Shown here in pieces: positions 1 through 12,272 of a stretch of 64,000 bases of DNA. Origin of the DNA: Zingiber officinale (taxonomy: Eukaryota; Streptophyta; Magnoliopsida; Zingiberales; Zingiberaceae). The first letter of the stretch is position 1, and each line of letters begins with the position of its first letter. The notes beneath the pieces were generated by a model, which had not been told where the DNA came from, did not search any database, and worked only from the letters and a program-made list of their open reading frames with translations. The stretch is from contig NC_055990.1 of assembly GCF_018446385.1 (NCBI RefSeq), positions 29,163,891 through 29,227,890 of the forward strand, written 5' to 3'. Both the position numbers and the translations under genes were made by a program.

Positions 1-1510
1 GTGTATTTGGTATTAGTTTAATTATGCACATGTCATACATAATTTAGGCAGGATAATAGTAGGATGTGCTAACTTTGTGGATGCAGGATCCAACTATTAT
101 GGCCTATAGTTTTATGTGTGTGATTGGACCCTTGGACATGTCAAGGGCATTTATATGTGTGTGCATGATTGTATTATAAAATACAGCAGGAGCTGTATTT
201 AGTTTTATTAGGATTTTATTTTTGATCTAGATACATGTACATTCCTTTTATGGAATATAGGATCAAAATTGTAAAATTCTATTTATGTCGCGGATCGAAT
301 CTTGCAAAGCGTGGAACCTTCTAAGGACCAGAGGCGCAGCGGAACAAGGAGCAAGATGGATGTGACAGCTAGACCCGGTGGCGGTGGCCAAATATGGCAG
401 CAGCTTGGGATGACAACACACGGAGGACAACTAGAGATAAAAGCCATAATAGTTGAAAATTAGATTTTCTATTTATTGCTTTTATATTGTGCTGTGTGTG
501 CATGTTAGTTTACAAGTTTAGTAGGCTAGCATAGTTAAAATTCCTCATTAATAAATAACTAAGTGGGAGAGGGATTTTTAAGTAAATCCCATGGTCTCCA
601 TTACTGGTTTGTAAGTGATGCAAACAAGCTTGCGCGTTGGCTCTGAGTGCCTTCCTCCATAACGGATGAGCTAGTTTGCAGATCACTAGAACAGACTTCC
701 ATTTTTGGATGACTATAGGAAGTTAATTAAGAGCGTGTGATCTTCCCCAACGGAAGGGACATAATCTTATTAATGGACTTAGTGTCAAGTAATGGTATAC
801 ACTTAGACACATCTAATAGTATCCTCCCCATGGTCACTGTTATTATTTGTGTGACCAAATGAAACCAACTATTAATTTGTCATAAAACTAGGTTGACAAG
901 ATAATAAAATTAAAGGGTTAAAACCCTCTTACAAATGATTGATTTTGTATCGTCCACACTAACGTGGCATACAAAATTAACGGTGTTTGAGATAATTTTA
1001 TTTGTCATAAAGTTACGTTGACAAGATAGTTAATGGGTAAAACCCTCCTCTTGCAAATGTTGATTTTGTATACGTCCACACTAACGTGGCATGCAAAATT
1101 CACGGTGTTTTGAGGTGTTGGTAAATTTAAATAGTATTGTTAGAGGAATCAATATTATTTTAAATTTAGAAGTCTTGACCAAATATTTGATTAAAGATAG
1201 ACCAACTATTAATTTTATTCGTCATAAAGTAAGGTTGACGAGATAATAAAATTAAATGATAAAATTTTCTCTTTGAATTTGTATACGTCCACACTAACGT
1301 GGCATACAAAATTCATGGGGATTTTTAAGGAGTTGGTCTTAACCAAATATTTTTGTGATTCTTAGGATGATGGTCAATCCCTAGCTGATATACTTTAGGA
1401 TAGACTTAGTGGTCCCAATTATAATTGATTGGAAATAGGATTTGGACATTAAGGTAGACTGTCCTCTTAGAACTAAGAACAATATAGGTGTATTTTATTC
1501 ATTAGTTGAA
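1..1510 (+). other. Element A leader, no intact gag
   Basis: No open frame of useful length. The AT-rich stretch at 1-300 precedes a GC-richer patch (290-420) that could be gag debris but carries no motif I recognise. From 540 on the text has the look of the long untranslated leader in this copia group. The three related repeats at 877-1320 are listed separately. No CCHC knuckle is visible, so a functional gag is absent. Confidence 0.5.
877..1320 (+). repeat. Three imperfect ~105-115 bp repeats in leader of A
   Basis: Three related copies at about 877-990, 1000-1110 and 1217-1320. Each opens with a TCATAAA..GTTGAC(A/G)AGATA block and closes with CGTCCACACTAACGTGGCAT followed by (A/G)CAAAATT. 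The closing block holds a short CCAC/GTGG inverted pair. Copies 1 and 2 are nearly adjacent; copy 3 is about 105 bp further on. No coding potential is seen. Confidence 0.75.
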
Positions 1511-1514
1511 ACAT

Positions 1515-4495
1515 GTTTAGTGGTGTTATCTACCAGAACCTGGAGTGTAGATACAGATGCCATTAATCATGTCCGCAATTCATTGCAGGGTTCCAGGAAA
1601 CCCGACAACTAAAAACACCGTCCACATGGGCACTGCTGTAAAAGTGGCAGTTGTTGCAGTGGGAGATGTTTATCTTTTGATAAGAATAAAACATGGATTT
1701 TTGAGTAATTGTCTTTACGCACCAAGTTTAGAAAGAACTAGTTTTCAGTTTCTAAACTATTCAAAGAACTTGATATTCTGCCTCTTTTAATAAAGTTGTT
1801 TTTAAGAAAAAGAGGGAAGTTATCTGTTCTGGTACGTTGGTTGGCAATTTATAAATCCAATAACTCTCACGATGCAACAAATGGAAATTAGTAACACATC
1901 TTCTAACTTTAAGAGAAAGTAACCTTCGGAAATAAACCAATTATATCTTTGGCATCTAAGGCTAGGTTATATTAACTTGAGTATGATTCATTGGTAGTTG
2001 ATGAACTTTTGGGTTCATTAGTAGTGGAAATCTTTCCAACCTGCGAGTCTTACTTGGAAGGAAAAATAACCAAGAAGCTTTCAAGTCTAAGGGGTATGGA
2101 GTCAAAGATATGTTGAAATTGGTTCATTCTGATTTGTGTGATCCTATGACTATCCAAGCAAGAGGTTGTTTCAAATATTTCGTCTATTTTATAGACAACT
2201 ATTTGATATATGGATACATTTACTTGATGTGCCACAAGTCTAAGTGCTTTGATTAGTTCAAAGAGTATGAGGCTGATGTGGAGAAATGTCAAGGTAAAAG
2301 TATCAAGACACTACGGTGAGATCGTAGTGGCAAGTACCTCTTGGGAGAATTTAGGAGTCACTTATCAGAAGTAGGGATTCAATCCCAACTAACTACACCT
2401 AGGTATATCCCAACAGAATGGTGTAGAAAAAGGAAGGTATAGGACTCTTATGGAAATAAGTAGATTGATGATGAGTTATTTAGAAAATTACCAAATTCAT
2501 TTTAAGGATATACTCTGGAAACGGAAGTGAACATAGTACCTTCCAAAGTCAGAACTCTCTACTCATATAGAATTGCTGAATAGGTGTAAGCTATTTTGAA
2601 GCATATTTGGATTCGGGTAGTCCAGCACATATGCTGAAGAGAGACAATGATAAGTTGGACAGGAATTCACTTGTTTGTGGGTTATCCTAGAGAAATGAAA
2701 GTAGGTTTATAGTCTTAAAAATCAGAAGGTTATTGTTAGCATCAATAACCGATTTTTAGAAAAGGACTATATAATAAACCTCATGCCCATAAGTAAATTT
2801 GTTCTTAAGGAAATAATAAAGGACATGTCTAATCTAGTACCAACTGTACAAGATGAAATATCACAAGAAACTGCAATACGTATCATAAATGATACACAAT
2901 TAAAGTTAGTGCCTCATCGTAGTGGGAGGGTTGTTAGGCAACCTAAAAAGATTTATGTTTTGGGAGAGTTTTTGGACTCGATCCATGGAGGACATGAACC
3001 TGATCTCCGGACATATGACGAAGCACTCCAAGATAAAGATGCAATATCTTGGCAAAGAGTAATGAATAACAGAATTAGAATATATGTATTCTAATAAAAT
3101 TTGGAAGCCTATAGAACCACCAAATGGTATAAAAGCCTTTGGGTGTAAAAAGGTCTATATTAGGAAAAGAGGGATAGACAGGAAGGTAGAAACTTTCAAA
3201 GCAAGGCTAGATGAAAAAGGAAACTTTTTCACTGGTAGCCATGCTTAAGTCTATCCGGATTCTTTTATCTATTTGGCAAGTGGATGTCAAGACAACATTC
3301 CTTAATGGAAGTCTTGAAGAAAACATCCATATAAAGCAATCAGAAGGGTTCATTGCAAAGGGCTAAGAGCATCTTATGTGTAAGCTCAATCAGTCTATGG
3401 ACTGAGGTAAAGCTTCAAGGTCTTGGAACATCCGGTTTATCAAAGTAATTTAGATCTATGGATTTAGTAACCGGATAAGTCTTGTGTATACAAAAGATAT
3501 GATGGAAACGTGGTGGTATTTCTTGTACTATACTTAGATAACATTTTTGGTAGTTGGAAACAATATCAAAATGTTGTCAGAAGTAAGGGTATGGTTGTCC
3601 AAAACAATTCGATATAAAAGGACTTGGGAGAATGTATATATTCTTGAGATCAAAGTAATAAGGGATCGCAAGAAAAGAATATTTTACTTATCCCAAGTTT
3701 CATACATCGGAAAAATCCTTGCTCGTTTTAAGCATACAAAACTCCAAGAAAGGTTTCTTACCTTTTCAGGATGGAGTAACTTTATCTAAAGATATGTCTC
3801 TGTAGACATCAAAGGAGATAAAGGAAATAAAGGCAGTTCTTTATGCTACGGCTGTTGGAAGCCTAATGTATGCTATGCACGAGATCAGAAATCTGTTTTG
3901 CCAAGGGCATAGTTAGCAGATATCAAAGTAACCCTGGACAAGGACAGTGGACTGCAGTAAAGCATATATTGTAGTACCTTAGAGGCACTAGAGATTATAT
4001 GCTAGCTTACAAGGCAGTTAATTTAGTCCTTGTGGGTTGCATGGATTTTGACTTCCAATCAGATAGGGACAATAATAAGTCAACCTCGGGGTTTTGTGTT
4101 TATTTTAGGAGGTAAAGTCATAACTATGGAAGAGTGATAAGCATAGGTGTTTTTCTGGACTCCACCATAGAAGCTTAGTATATGGCAAGCCTCTGAGGTA
4201 GCCATAAAAGCTGAATGACTCAATAACCTCAAGATAGACTTAGATATGATTTCTGGTTTGTCCAAAAATTATTACAATTTATTGTAATAATGTTGGTGCA
4301 GTAGCAAACTCGAAGAAACCATAAGTCTATAAGGCAAGTAAACACAATAGAGCGCAAGTACCACCCAATACGAGAAATCGTATAAACGAGGAGAAGTTGT
4401 TGCCGCCTAGATTTCATCAGGTGATGACCTATAGATCCTTTCACTAAGGTCCTTAAGGCAAGAGCTTTTGATGGGCATGTTGAAGGGATGGGAAT
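1515..4495 (+). pseudogene. Decayed copia pol of element A (PR-INT-RT-RH)
   Basis: Broken remains of the polyprotein that matures, integrates and reverse-transcribes the element. The protease site near 1545 reads VDTDA where DTGA is expected. The GAG-pre-integrase block (WHLRLGYINL, near 1950) has Tyr for the usual His. Integrase-core text runs to about 2760. RT fragments begin near 3040; the catalytic box at 3531-3542 reads YLDN instead of YVDD. RNase H text (STSGFVF-like, near 4080) continues to about 4480. Stops and frameshifts occur throughout; the longest open pieces are 2783-3094 and 3547-3789. Identity as Ty1/copia rests on domain order (INT before RT). No active enzyme can be made. 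Confidence 0.85.
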
Positions 4496-4537
4496 CAGAT
4501 GTATGGCAGCAGATATGGCAGCTTAGTCTTTTAGTAT

Positions 4538-4548
4538 AAGTGGGAGAT
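4538..4548 (+). other. Polypurine tract of element A
   Basis: AAGTGGGAGAT lies immediately before the TG of the 3' LTR at 4549. This is the usual plus-strand priming site of copia elements. Confidence 0.7.
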
Positions 4549-7134
4549 TGTTAGAGTGTATACTAAAAGCCTAGCTTTTGGTATAAACATTTATCTAGAA
4601 ATAAGAATCATATTGGTCAAATGTCTACATTTGTGATAAATGTAGTTGTTCAATTAATTTATACTGTAGATAACACGGTGTGTGGTGTCACACACAGAGG
4701 ATCATGTTATCAGTACCTTATAAATTATAAACAGTAGCTCACGACCAAGATGGAAAGGAACAAACCATTTGAAGGTCGTAGTGTAATTAGGTATTAGTTT
4801 ATCTTAACTATATAATTACACTAGTACACTTAGAGTGTATTGAGTAGGACCATTAGAGGTTGTTTCTTTTATACTGACTTTATAAAGAAACAAAGACCTC
4901 AGTTATTATGGAAGTGTGTGCTCTTAATCCTAATATAATAACAAGCACATATATTTGATATTTATTTCTTTAATTTGTCAATGGGTGAGATTTAGTTCGA
5001 TGAATCAATAAGTCCGATAAGTTAGGAAATGATATCACTTATAGTGTGTGTTGTTGATTATAGAAGGAAACTGTGTCCTAGAGATACTAGGTTGAGAATG
5101 TCCCCAAGAGGAGCTCAAAAGGATTGTCATGTTAAACCCTGCAGGTGGACTTAGTCCGACATGACGATGAAGTTGAGTGGTACTACTCTTGGAGCTAGAT
5201 ATTAATTAAGTGAGTTGTCAGTAACTTACTTAATTAGTGGACATTTGTTATCTTAAACACAGGGAGACTAACACACTCATAATAAGAAGGAGCCCAAAAA
5301 TGTAATTTGGGATTGGTGCGGTAGTTCAATAATAATTCTCTAGTGGAATGAATTATTATTGATAAAATTAAGTTGTGTGTTCGGGGCGAACACGGGATGC
5401 TTAATTTTATCGGGAGACCAAAACCAATTCCTCCTCTCGGTCCCTATCGTAGCCTCTTAATTATAGAGTATTATACCCACCTATACCCACCTTCTTACCC
5501 ATCCTATAGGGGGTCGGTCAAGCTAGCTTAGAGACCAAGCTAGGGCCGGCCATGTTTTGGTTCATGGGTGAATTCATGTGGCCGGCCCTAGCTTGAACTC
5601 AAGCTTAGGTGGCCGGCCCTATTAAAATAAAAAGGATTTTTTTTTTTAAATTTTTCTTATGTGGATAACATGATTTAAAAGAGAGTTTAAAAATTTAAAT
5701 CTTTCCTTTTATAAGATTCTACAAAAGATTAAGAGAAGAGTTAAATCTCTTTCCGTATTTGTAGATTAAAAGGTTGATTTTAATTTTGGTAAAAACTTTC
5801 CTTTTAATCATGTTCATGATTTAAAAGAGAGTTTAAAAATTAAATATCTCTTTTATAAAGCTTCTATAAGGATTAAGAAAAGATTAGATATCTTTCCTTA
5901 TTTATAGATTGGAAGAGATTTTAATTTTTAAAGATAACTTTCTTTTTATCCACATGTTTAAAAGAAATATTTTAATTTATAAAATTTCCTTTTTATTGAC
6001 CATCATGAAGGGAAAATTATTAGAGAAATTTTTTATAAAATTTCCGGAAACAAATTAGGAAAGTTTTAATTCTTGATTGAATTAAATTTCCCTTGCTTGG
6101 TTTAAAGTGGCCGGCCACATTGTTGATGAGAAAAATATTATTTTTAATTAAATAAATTTTCCTTATCAATGGCAAAAGAATTAAGGAAATTTTTATTTAA
6201 ATTTCCTTATTTGCTAAAGCCAAGGATTATAAAAGAGAGGGTAGAGGTGCCTTCATGGTGAACAACTCTATTATTTTTCCTCTCTCTTTTTCTTCCTTGG
6301 TGTGGCCGGCCACCCTCTCCTCCTTTCTTCTCTTTGATGGCCGAACCTCATCCTTCTTGTGGAGACCCATATGGTGGCCGGATCAAGTTTAGAGAAGAAG
6401 AAGAAGGAGAGAAAGAAAGCTTTGTTTCTAGCATCCCTTGGAGCATGGTGGTGGTGGCCGAACCTCTTCATCCTAGAAGAAGTTTTGATGGCCGAAATTT
6501 GCAAGGAAGAAGAAGGTGCTTGGTGGTTCTCATCTCGGAAGATCGTTGCCCACACAACGTCCGAGGTTAGAAGAGGAATACGGTAGAAGATCAAGAGGTT
6601 TTTCTAAAAGGTATAACTAGTAATTTTTCTTTCCGCATCATACTAGTTATTTTTGGAAATAATACTAAATACAAGAGGCATACGATTCTAGAGTTTCGAA
6701 TTTGTTTTCGATATAGTGTTCTTTTGTTTTTGTTTCCTTGTGATTTGATTGTTCTTTTCGGTTAACCTAAAGTTATTTTAGGAAATTAAATATTAGCTTT
6801 CTATAAAAGGTTTTGTCTAGTTGGTGGTGGTTGCTCCCATATCCAAGAAGGCCATGTGCCTCGCCACGTCAGTACTGGGAACCGATTATGGAAATTAATA
6901 TTTAATGGAATTAATAACTTAAGGTGACTTGGGTCGAACGTGTTAAGTTCCGCAGGAGATCCAAGTCAAAACCTAAAAGAACAAATAGATTAAGTTTTGG
7001 ATTAAACGTGTTAAGTTCCGCAGGCGATCCAAAATTTAATTTAAAAGAACACATGGTAGGCAGGAAAAGGTTCAGACCTTTGTACAAAATTTTTGTACAG
7101 TGGAACCTCTAGGCTTTCCGAGTAGCATCCAACA
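4549..7134 (+). repeat. 3' LTR of element A (2586 bp)
   Basis: Begins TGTTAGAGTGTATAC just after the polypurine tract and ends CATCCAACA at 7134, where C-element LTR text starts abruptly. It is unusually long for a copia LTR. It contains AT-rich stretches (5630-6230), several GGCCGGCC palindromes (5553-5620, near 6110 and near 6305), and two similar blocks near 6930-7040 that share CGTGTTAAGTTCCGCAGG. Small open frames at 6271-6594 look incidental. An unrecognised insertion inside the LTR cannot be excluded because the 5' copy is not available. Confidence 0.75.
6228..6235 (+). promoter_or_regulatory. TATA box in LTR of A
   Basis: TATAAAAG in the context GGATTATAAAAGAGAGGG, the most plausible core promoter in this LTR. 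The U3 upstream carries GGCCGGCC palindromes. Confidence 0.6.
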
Positions 7135-7228
7135 CCTAAATTCCTGCACACTTAGACATAAGGATCAAACACAACAAGACCTAACTTGACTCAGTTGATC
7201 ACATCAAAATCAACCCAAGGTATTTAAA
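7135..7228 (-). repeat. 3' LTR stump of element C, cut by element A
   Basis: About 94 bp matching the outer part of the C LTR at 13480-13573 (shared words include AATCAAACACAACA and CTTGACTC). The match stops at 7134/7135, where A ends. The inner end reads TTTAAATACC against TGTAAGTACC in the other LTR. Confidence 0.8.
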
Positions 7229-8263
7229 ATCTCCCCTTTTTAATATACATCAATCCGAGTTAAATTAGGGTTTAAACAAATAATAAAATTTGAATATTGT
7301 AATTTAATACAAAATAAATTTGCATTTAAGTACATAAAAAGTTTACAGTAATACAAACTTCCACATAAATCATGCAGTTATGTAATTACCTCCCCTTTAA
7401 TTTGTCATTTTTAATTTTCAGCTTATTAAAATCTTCTAATAAACATGATTTAGTTAAGGTAACTTTTAATTCCCTATTTTCTATTTTTAATAGTTCATGC
7501 TTTGCTTTTAATTTACACATACTTTTAGAAAGTATTTTTATGAACTCGTACAACTTTTCAGGAGGTAAGGAACATACCTTACTTACTGTGTTGTTCTCAT
7601 AGTTCGTTGATTCTCCTTCATTGCTGCTTTCTTCTAATATTTCTCCCCCTTCATCGATGCTCATTTCTGATGAAGTCTCGTTGTCTTCTCGATAACTTGC
7701 CATTAGTGCAAGCCCAACGTACTGCTCCATCTCATCCCATGTTGCTTTCTGGATCTTGTGCTTGAATCTGTTTGGCCATTTGTCCTTTCCTTTGCTTTTC
7801 AGCTTCGGACAGTTATCTTTGATATGCCTCTCTTCTTGACAATTATAGCACTGAACTTTCCTCTTATTCCGAAGGGATTTTGTTGATTGTCTTTTGTCAA
7901 AATTGTTAGATCTTAAAAATTTTGAAAACTTTCTTACGAGAAAAGCTTCTTTGACATCGTTAAGAGAAGCTTCGGAGTCTGGTTCATCCCTTTTTACCTT
8001 TAGGGCGATGTTCTAACTCGGCTCTTTTCTTAGTCATACACATCTAGATTCGTGAAGTTCTAATATAGAAAATAAACTTTCTAACGTACTTACCTCTAGA
8101 TCCTTCGAGATGTAGTAGGAGTCGATTATCGAAGTCCAATCTGGGGTTCTCGAGAGAGCATTAAGAGTATACCTTAGAGAGTCTCTGTTCGTTACCATTT
8201 CTCTAAAATTTATGAGTTCGATGATCAACTCCTTCAGTTTGACATACAGTTGAGAGACCATCT

Positions 8264-9138
8264 TGTTGGAACTCCAAGGTGTTTTGATGTGATCAAATAA
8301 GTTAAGTTAGGTCATGTTTGTTTTAACCCTTGTGTCTAAGTGTACAGGAGCTTAGGAGCACAGGAAGTCGAGCAGAAGACGCGACTAGCGAGAAGGACGT
8401 CACGGGGAGAGAGCCGACAGGCTCGATGCATCCGAGGGGCACGGTGCCGCGGAAGAGTACACTGGTGGACGAGAAGAAAGTGTGTGACGTTCGAGGGATG
8501 AGAAACCGGGGAGGAAGGCTGCTCAAGCAGAAGCCCGGAACTTGGGTTCGGGTCAGCCCTATTTCGGATGGCCGAAATCACCCAAGCTAGCGGACCCGGA
8601 GTGAAAGACCCAGACCGAGACGTGCTGAACCAGAGCAAAGGTCCCGGACCGAGAAAAGTCAGCCTTGTTGACTTTCCAAGTTCGGGCGCCCAGAATGCTT
8701 CCGGGCGCCCGGACCCGACATTTTGACCAGATCGAGTTTTGACTCGATCTGAACGTTAGGGGATAAAGCTTATCCCCCCCAGGGCGCCTGGACCCTTCGG
8801 GGTGCCCTGAATAGTGCTATAAATATAGCACTGATCTGCACAGTTTATTCAATTCACTTATAATCCATTTCTCCGTGCTTTACTTTTCTGTTTGTGCTGT
8901 TAACGTTGTAAGAGGCTACTCCGCCCGAAGGAGACATCAGATAGTGCACCATATTTTCCTTGGATTAGCAATCTCCTGATTGCAAACCAAGTAACTTTCT
9001 TGTGTCTGTTTTCTTTTTATTAGTCTCTTTATTTTAATTACAAATGCTTTTATTTAGTTGAAAATCCGAGAAAGGGTTGGTTTATTTTTTCAGGGCAATT
9101 CACCCCTCCTCTCTTGCCGGCCTCCAAAGGGATCAACA
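8264..9138 (+). repeat. 5' LTR of element B
   Basis: Runs from TGTTGGAACTCC to GGGATCAACA, 875 bp, followed two bases later by the primer site. U3 contains GGGCGCCC palindromes near 8690-8710 and 8780; the TATA box is at 8818-8826. Open frames inside the LTR (8330-8638, both strands) are incidental; they recur in the 3' LTR because the sequence is duplicated. Confidence 0.9.
8818..8826 (+). promoter_or_regulatory. TATA box inside a 20-bp palindrome (5' LTR of B)
   Basis: TATAAATAT lies within AGTGCTATAAATATAGCACT, a perfect inverted repeat with a two-base centre. The same palindrome is in the 3' LTR, with its TATA at 11952-11960. Confidence 0.7.
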
Positions 9139-9140
9139 AG

Positions 9141-9151
9141 TGGTATCAGAG
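9141..9151 (+). other. Primer-binding site of B
   Basis: TGGTATCAGAG, complementary to the 3' end of initiator tRNA-Met, two bases after the 5' LTR, as is standard for plant copia elements. Confidence 0.85.
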
Positions 9152-9194
9152 TAAGAATGCTTCAGGAGGACTAATCGTCGATCGAAGCAACAAG

Positions 9195-10652
9195 ATGGCC
9201 GGAGCAAGCATCGTTCCACCAAAATTTGAGGGGGACTTCACACACTAGATGCGTCGTATGGAGGTATTTCTAAAAACCGATTTCGAAATTTGTCTAATTA
9301 TAAATATATGATTTTGTAGCTCCTACTAATCAAAATGGAGAAGAAAAAAAAGAGAGTCTCTGGATGAAGAAGGAACAAAATGATTCCGTAGCGAACAATC
9401 GAGCGGAGTATCACCTGCTAAACGTGCTGCCGGTTCAAGAAGTCAACCACGTCGGAAGCTACTCGTTGGCCAAAGAACTCTGGGAAAAATTCCTGGAGCT
9501 TCACGAAGGCACGCCCGAAGCCAAACTAGCAAGAAGAGACATCCTTCGGAACAAACTGACGAACATCCGTATAGAAAAAGGTGAGAAAGTAGCCGATCTA
9601 CACGCGAAGGTAAAGGAATTAATTACCGGTCTCAAGAACCTCGATGAAACGGTAACCAACAGGGACACCATACGCTACGCACTCAACGCATTTCCCAGAA
9701 CTCCAGAATGGACGTCAATCATTGACGTCTACTACATTTCAAAGGACCTGGAGGTAAGTACCTTAGAAGAGTTATTTTCTACTCTTGAATTACATGAAAC
9801 TAGATGTGTAGAGACAACAAAGGAATCAAGCCAGATTATGGCGCTAAACGCAACCAAAAAGGATGAACCCGAGTTAGACTCAGAAGAAGATCAAGAAGTG
9901 TATATGGTAAGGAATTTTAAAAAATTCTTTCGATCTAATAAATTTAAAGAAATGCAGAATAAAAAAATTCAAGAAATAGAAGAAGGGTTCGTTGCTACCA
10001 GTGTCAAAAGGAAGGACACTTTAAAGAAGATTTCCTAGAATTAAAGAAGGACAAAGTCAAGATACCCAAGAAGCACAAGATTCTAAAAGCCACTTGAGAC
10101 GACACTTCATCATCTGAATCCGAAGTACAAGAATATGCCGGACTAGCACTGATGGCGAGCTATGGAGGGTAAAGTACATCGTAACCCAGCATCAATGAAG
10201 GGGGAGTGATTGACTTCAGACGAATGCAATGAAACAGGGGGAGAGTCAGGCTTCAAGTCTGATATGGTAAGTGAGGTATGCCTCTTACCTCCTGATCAGC
10301 TTTATTTTGGTATTAAGGCTATGGCAAAATCCATGTACAAATTAGAAAATAAAAATACCAAATTAAAAAATAAATTTTAGAAATAAAAAGAATGTTGGCA
10401 AAATCTTGTCTAATAGAAGACTTTGATAAAGTAAAATTTGAAAATGATAAATTAAAAGAAGAAATAAAAACTTTGAAAAAGCCTATCTATTCAAATATTT
10501 CTGCTTTTAAAAATTATAGAGGATTAAACTGATACTATAGGTTTCACCAAAATCAAATCAGAAAAATATCAAAAGCTTATGTGCCTAGAAAATACTTGAT
10601 TAACCCTGTAGGAAGGAACCTCTATTGGGTTCCAAAAACTTGTTTAATTTAA
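9195..10652 (+). pseudogene. gag of element B
   Basis: Starts at ATG 9195 (MAGAS). A stop follows within 20 codons and there is a break around 9300. The longest intact run is 9364-10038 (224 codons) with the gag core ELWEKFLELHEGTPEAKLAR and NRDTIRYALNAFPRTPEW. The zinc knuckle begins at about 9993 as CYQCQKEGHFKEDF; the final Cys of CX2CX4HX4C is Phe. A C-terminal Lys-rich stretch with stops ends in YWVPKTCLI and a stop at 10652. In related complete elements a WVPK motif sits just before the protease; here nothing follows. Function lost or dependent on helpers. Confidence 0.8.
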
Positions 10653-11398
10653 AAATTAAAATTAGACATAACATTTCCAGCAAGAAAATTAAACATTTAA
10701 TTTCTTTATGCGGCTTTGTCTAAGAAAGTGGCTGTTGCTCCAATAATCAAGAAGGGCTAGTGTCTCGCCACTACTTGGAAGCCAAATATCTAAATAAGAG
10801 TTTAATTGACTAGCTGAAAAAACATTAAATTAATTTTTTTAAAAAAAATGCTTTAAAATGTTACTCAATTTGTTTTGAAAAATATTTAAAATATTTTTTG
10901 TTGCACAACAAATTTTTAATTTAAAGGTATTTTTTAAAATCTTTTCAAAATGCTTATCAATTTCATTTTAAAAATTGAATAGTTTCTATTAAAATACTTT
11001 TCCATTAGAAATTTTTGCCTTAGAAATTTTTTTTAACACTTATGAAAATTTTTTCGGTTGAAAATATGTTTCTAACTTAGAAATTTAACTTAGAACTTTT
11101 TCTAAAGTTACTTATTCCGTTGCGAACAAATTTTTAACTTTGAAAATTAAATTTTATTTTAACTTAGAATTTTTTTTAAAGGTTAACCTTAGACTTGTTA
11201 AGGAACCTCAATTTTTTTTATGTGATCAAAGAGGGAGAAGAATGTTAAGTCTAAGGGGAGGTATAATTTCAAGTCTAGGGGGAGGTATAATTTCATTGAA
11301 AAATCATATTTGCACTTATTTACAAACTTAATTATTTGTACTTTATGTTTGTTTTACCCTAGCTTAACTTGGGTTGGTCACATCAAAAAAGGTGAGAT
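10653..11398 (+). other. Non-coding 3' region and polypurine tract of B
   Basis: AT-rich sequence without coding signal. Around 11240-11295 the phrase AAGTCTA(A/G)GGGGAGGTATAATTTCA occurs twice in tandem. The polypurine tract is AAAAAAGGTGAGAT at 11385-11398, directly before the 3' LTR. Confidence 0.65.
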
Positions 11399-12272
11399 TA
11401 TTGGAACCCCAAGGTATTTTGATGTGATCAAACAAGTTAAGTTAGGTCATGTTTGTTTTAACCCTTGTGTCTAAGTGTTCAGGATCTTAGGAGCACAGGA
11501 AGTCAAGCGGAAGACGCGACTAGCGAGAAGGACGGCACGGGGAGAGAGCCGATGGGCTCGATGCATCCGAGGGGCGCAGTGTCGCAGAAGAGTACACCGG
11601 TGGACGAGAAGAACGTATGCGACGTTCGAGGGACGAGAAACCGGGGAGGAAGGTTGCTCGAGGAGAAGGTCGGAACTTGGGTTCTGGTGAGCCCTATTCC
11701 GGATGGCCGAGATCACTCAAGCTAGCAGAGTCAGAGCGAAAGACCCAGACCAAGACGAGCTGAACCAGAGCAGAGGTCCCGGACTGAGAAAAGTCAACCC
11801 TGTTGACTTTCTTGGTCTGGGCGCCCGGAACCATTCCGAGCGCCCGGACCCGACTTTTTGACCAGATCGAGTTTTGACTCGATCTGAACGTTAGTGGATA
11901 AAGTTTATCCCCCCAGGGCGCCTGGACCCTTCGGGGCGCCCCGAACAGTGCTATAAATATAGCACTGATCTGTACAGTTTATTCAATTCACTTGTAATCC
12001 ATTTCTCTGTGTTTTACTTTTCTGTTTATGCTGTTAGCATTGTAATAGGCTACTTCGCCCGAAGGAGACATTAGATAGTGCGTCATATTTTCCTTGGATT
12101 AGCAATCTCCTGATTACAAACCAAGTAACTTCCTTGTGTCTGTTTGCTTTTTATTAGTCTCTTTATTTTAATTACAAGTGCTTTTATTTAATTGAAAATA
12201 TGAGAAAGGTTTGGTCTATTTTTTCAGGGCAATTCACCCCTCCCCTCTTGCCAGCCTCCAAAGGGACCAACA
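11399..12272 (+). repeat. 3' LTR of element B
   Basis: 874 bp, closely similar to the 5' copy. It starts TATTGG instead of TGTTGG, a single G-to-A change at the terminal dinucleotide, and ends CCAACA before the TSD catct. TATA box at 11952-11960. Confidence 0.9.

Larger units (their letters stand above)
1..7134 (+). mobile_element. Ty1/copia element A, 5'-truncated by window edge
   Basis: The 3' part of a Ty1/copia retrotransposon. The order seen is leader with tandem repeats, protease, integrase, reverse transcriptase, RNase H, polypurine tract and a long 3' LTR. The 5' LTR and primer site lie outside the window. The right end (7134) falls inside the LTR of element C, so A inserted into C; the downstream flank is cctaa and its partner is off the left edge. 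Every coding domain is broken by stops or frameshifts, so A is old and inactive. Confidence 0.85.
8264..12272 (+). mobile_element. Gag-only copia-like element B
   Basis: A complete element with 875- and 874-bp LTRs, a primer site, gag, a polypurine tract, and a perfect TSD catct at 8259-8263 and 12273-12277. It sits in the gag of element C. The 2.26-kb internal region holds gag only; there is no trace of pol between the gag end (10652) and the polypurine tract (11385). The LTRs are very similar, but gag carries stops, so B is likely mobilised in trans, if at all. Confidence 0.9.

Noticed and set aside
6271..6594. 107-codon minus-strand frame in the A LTR
   Set aside because: Overlaps plus-strand frames of similar length in GA-rich sequence just after the TATA box; no domain and no second copy to test.
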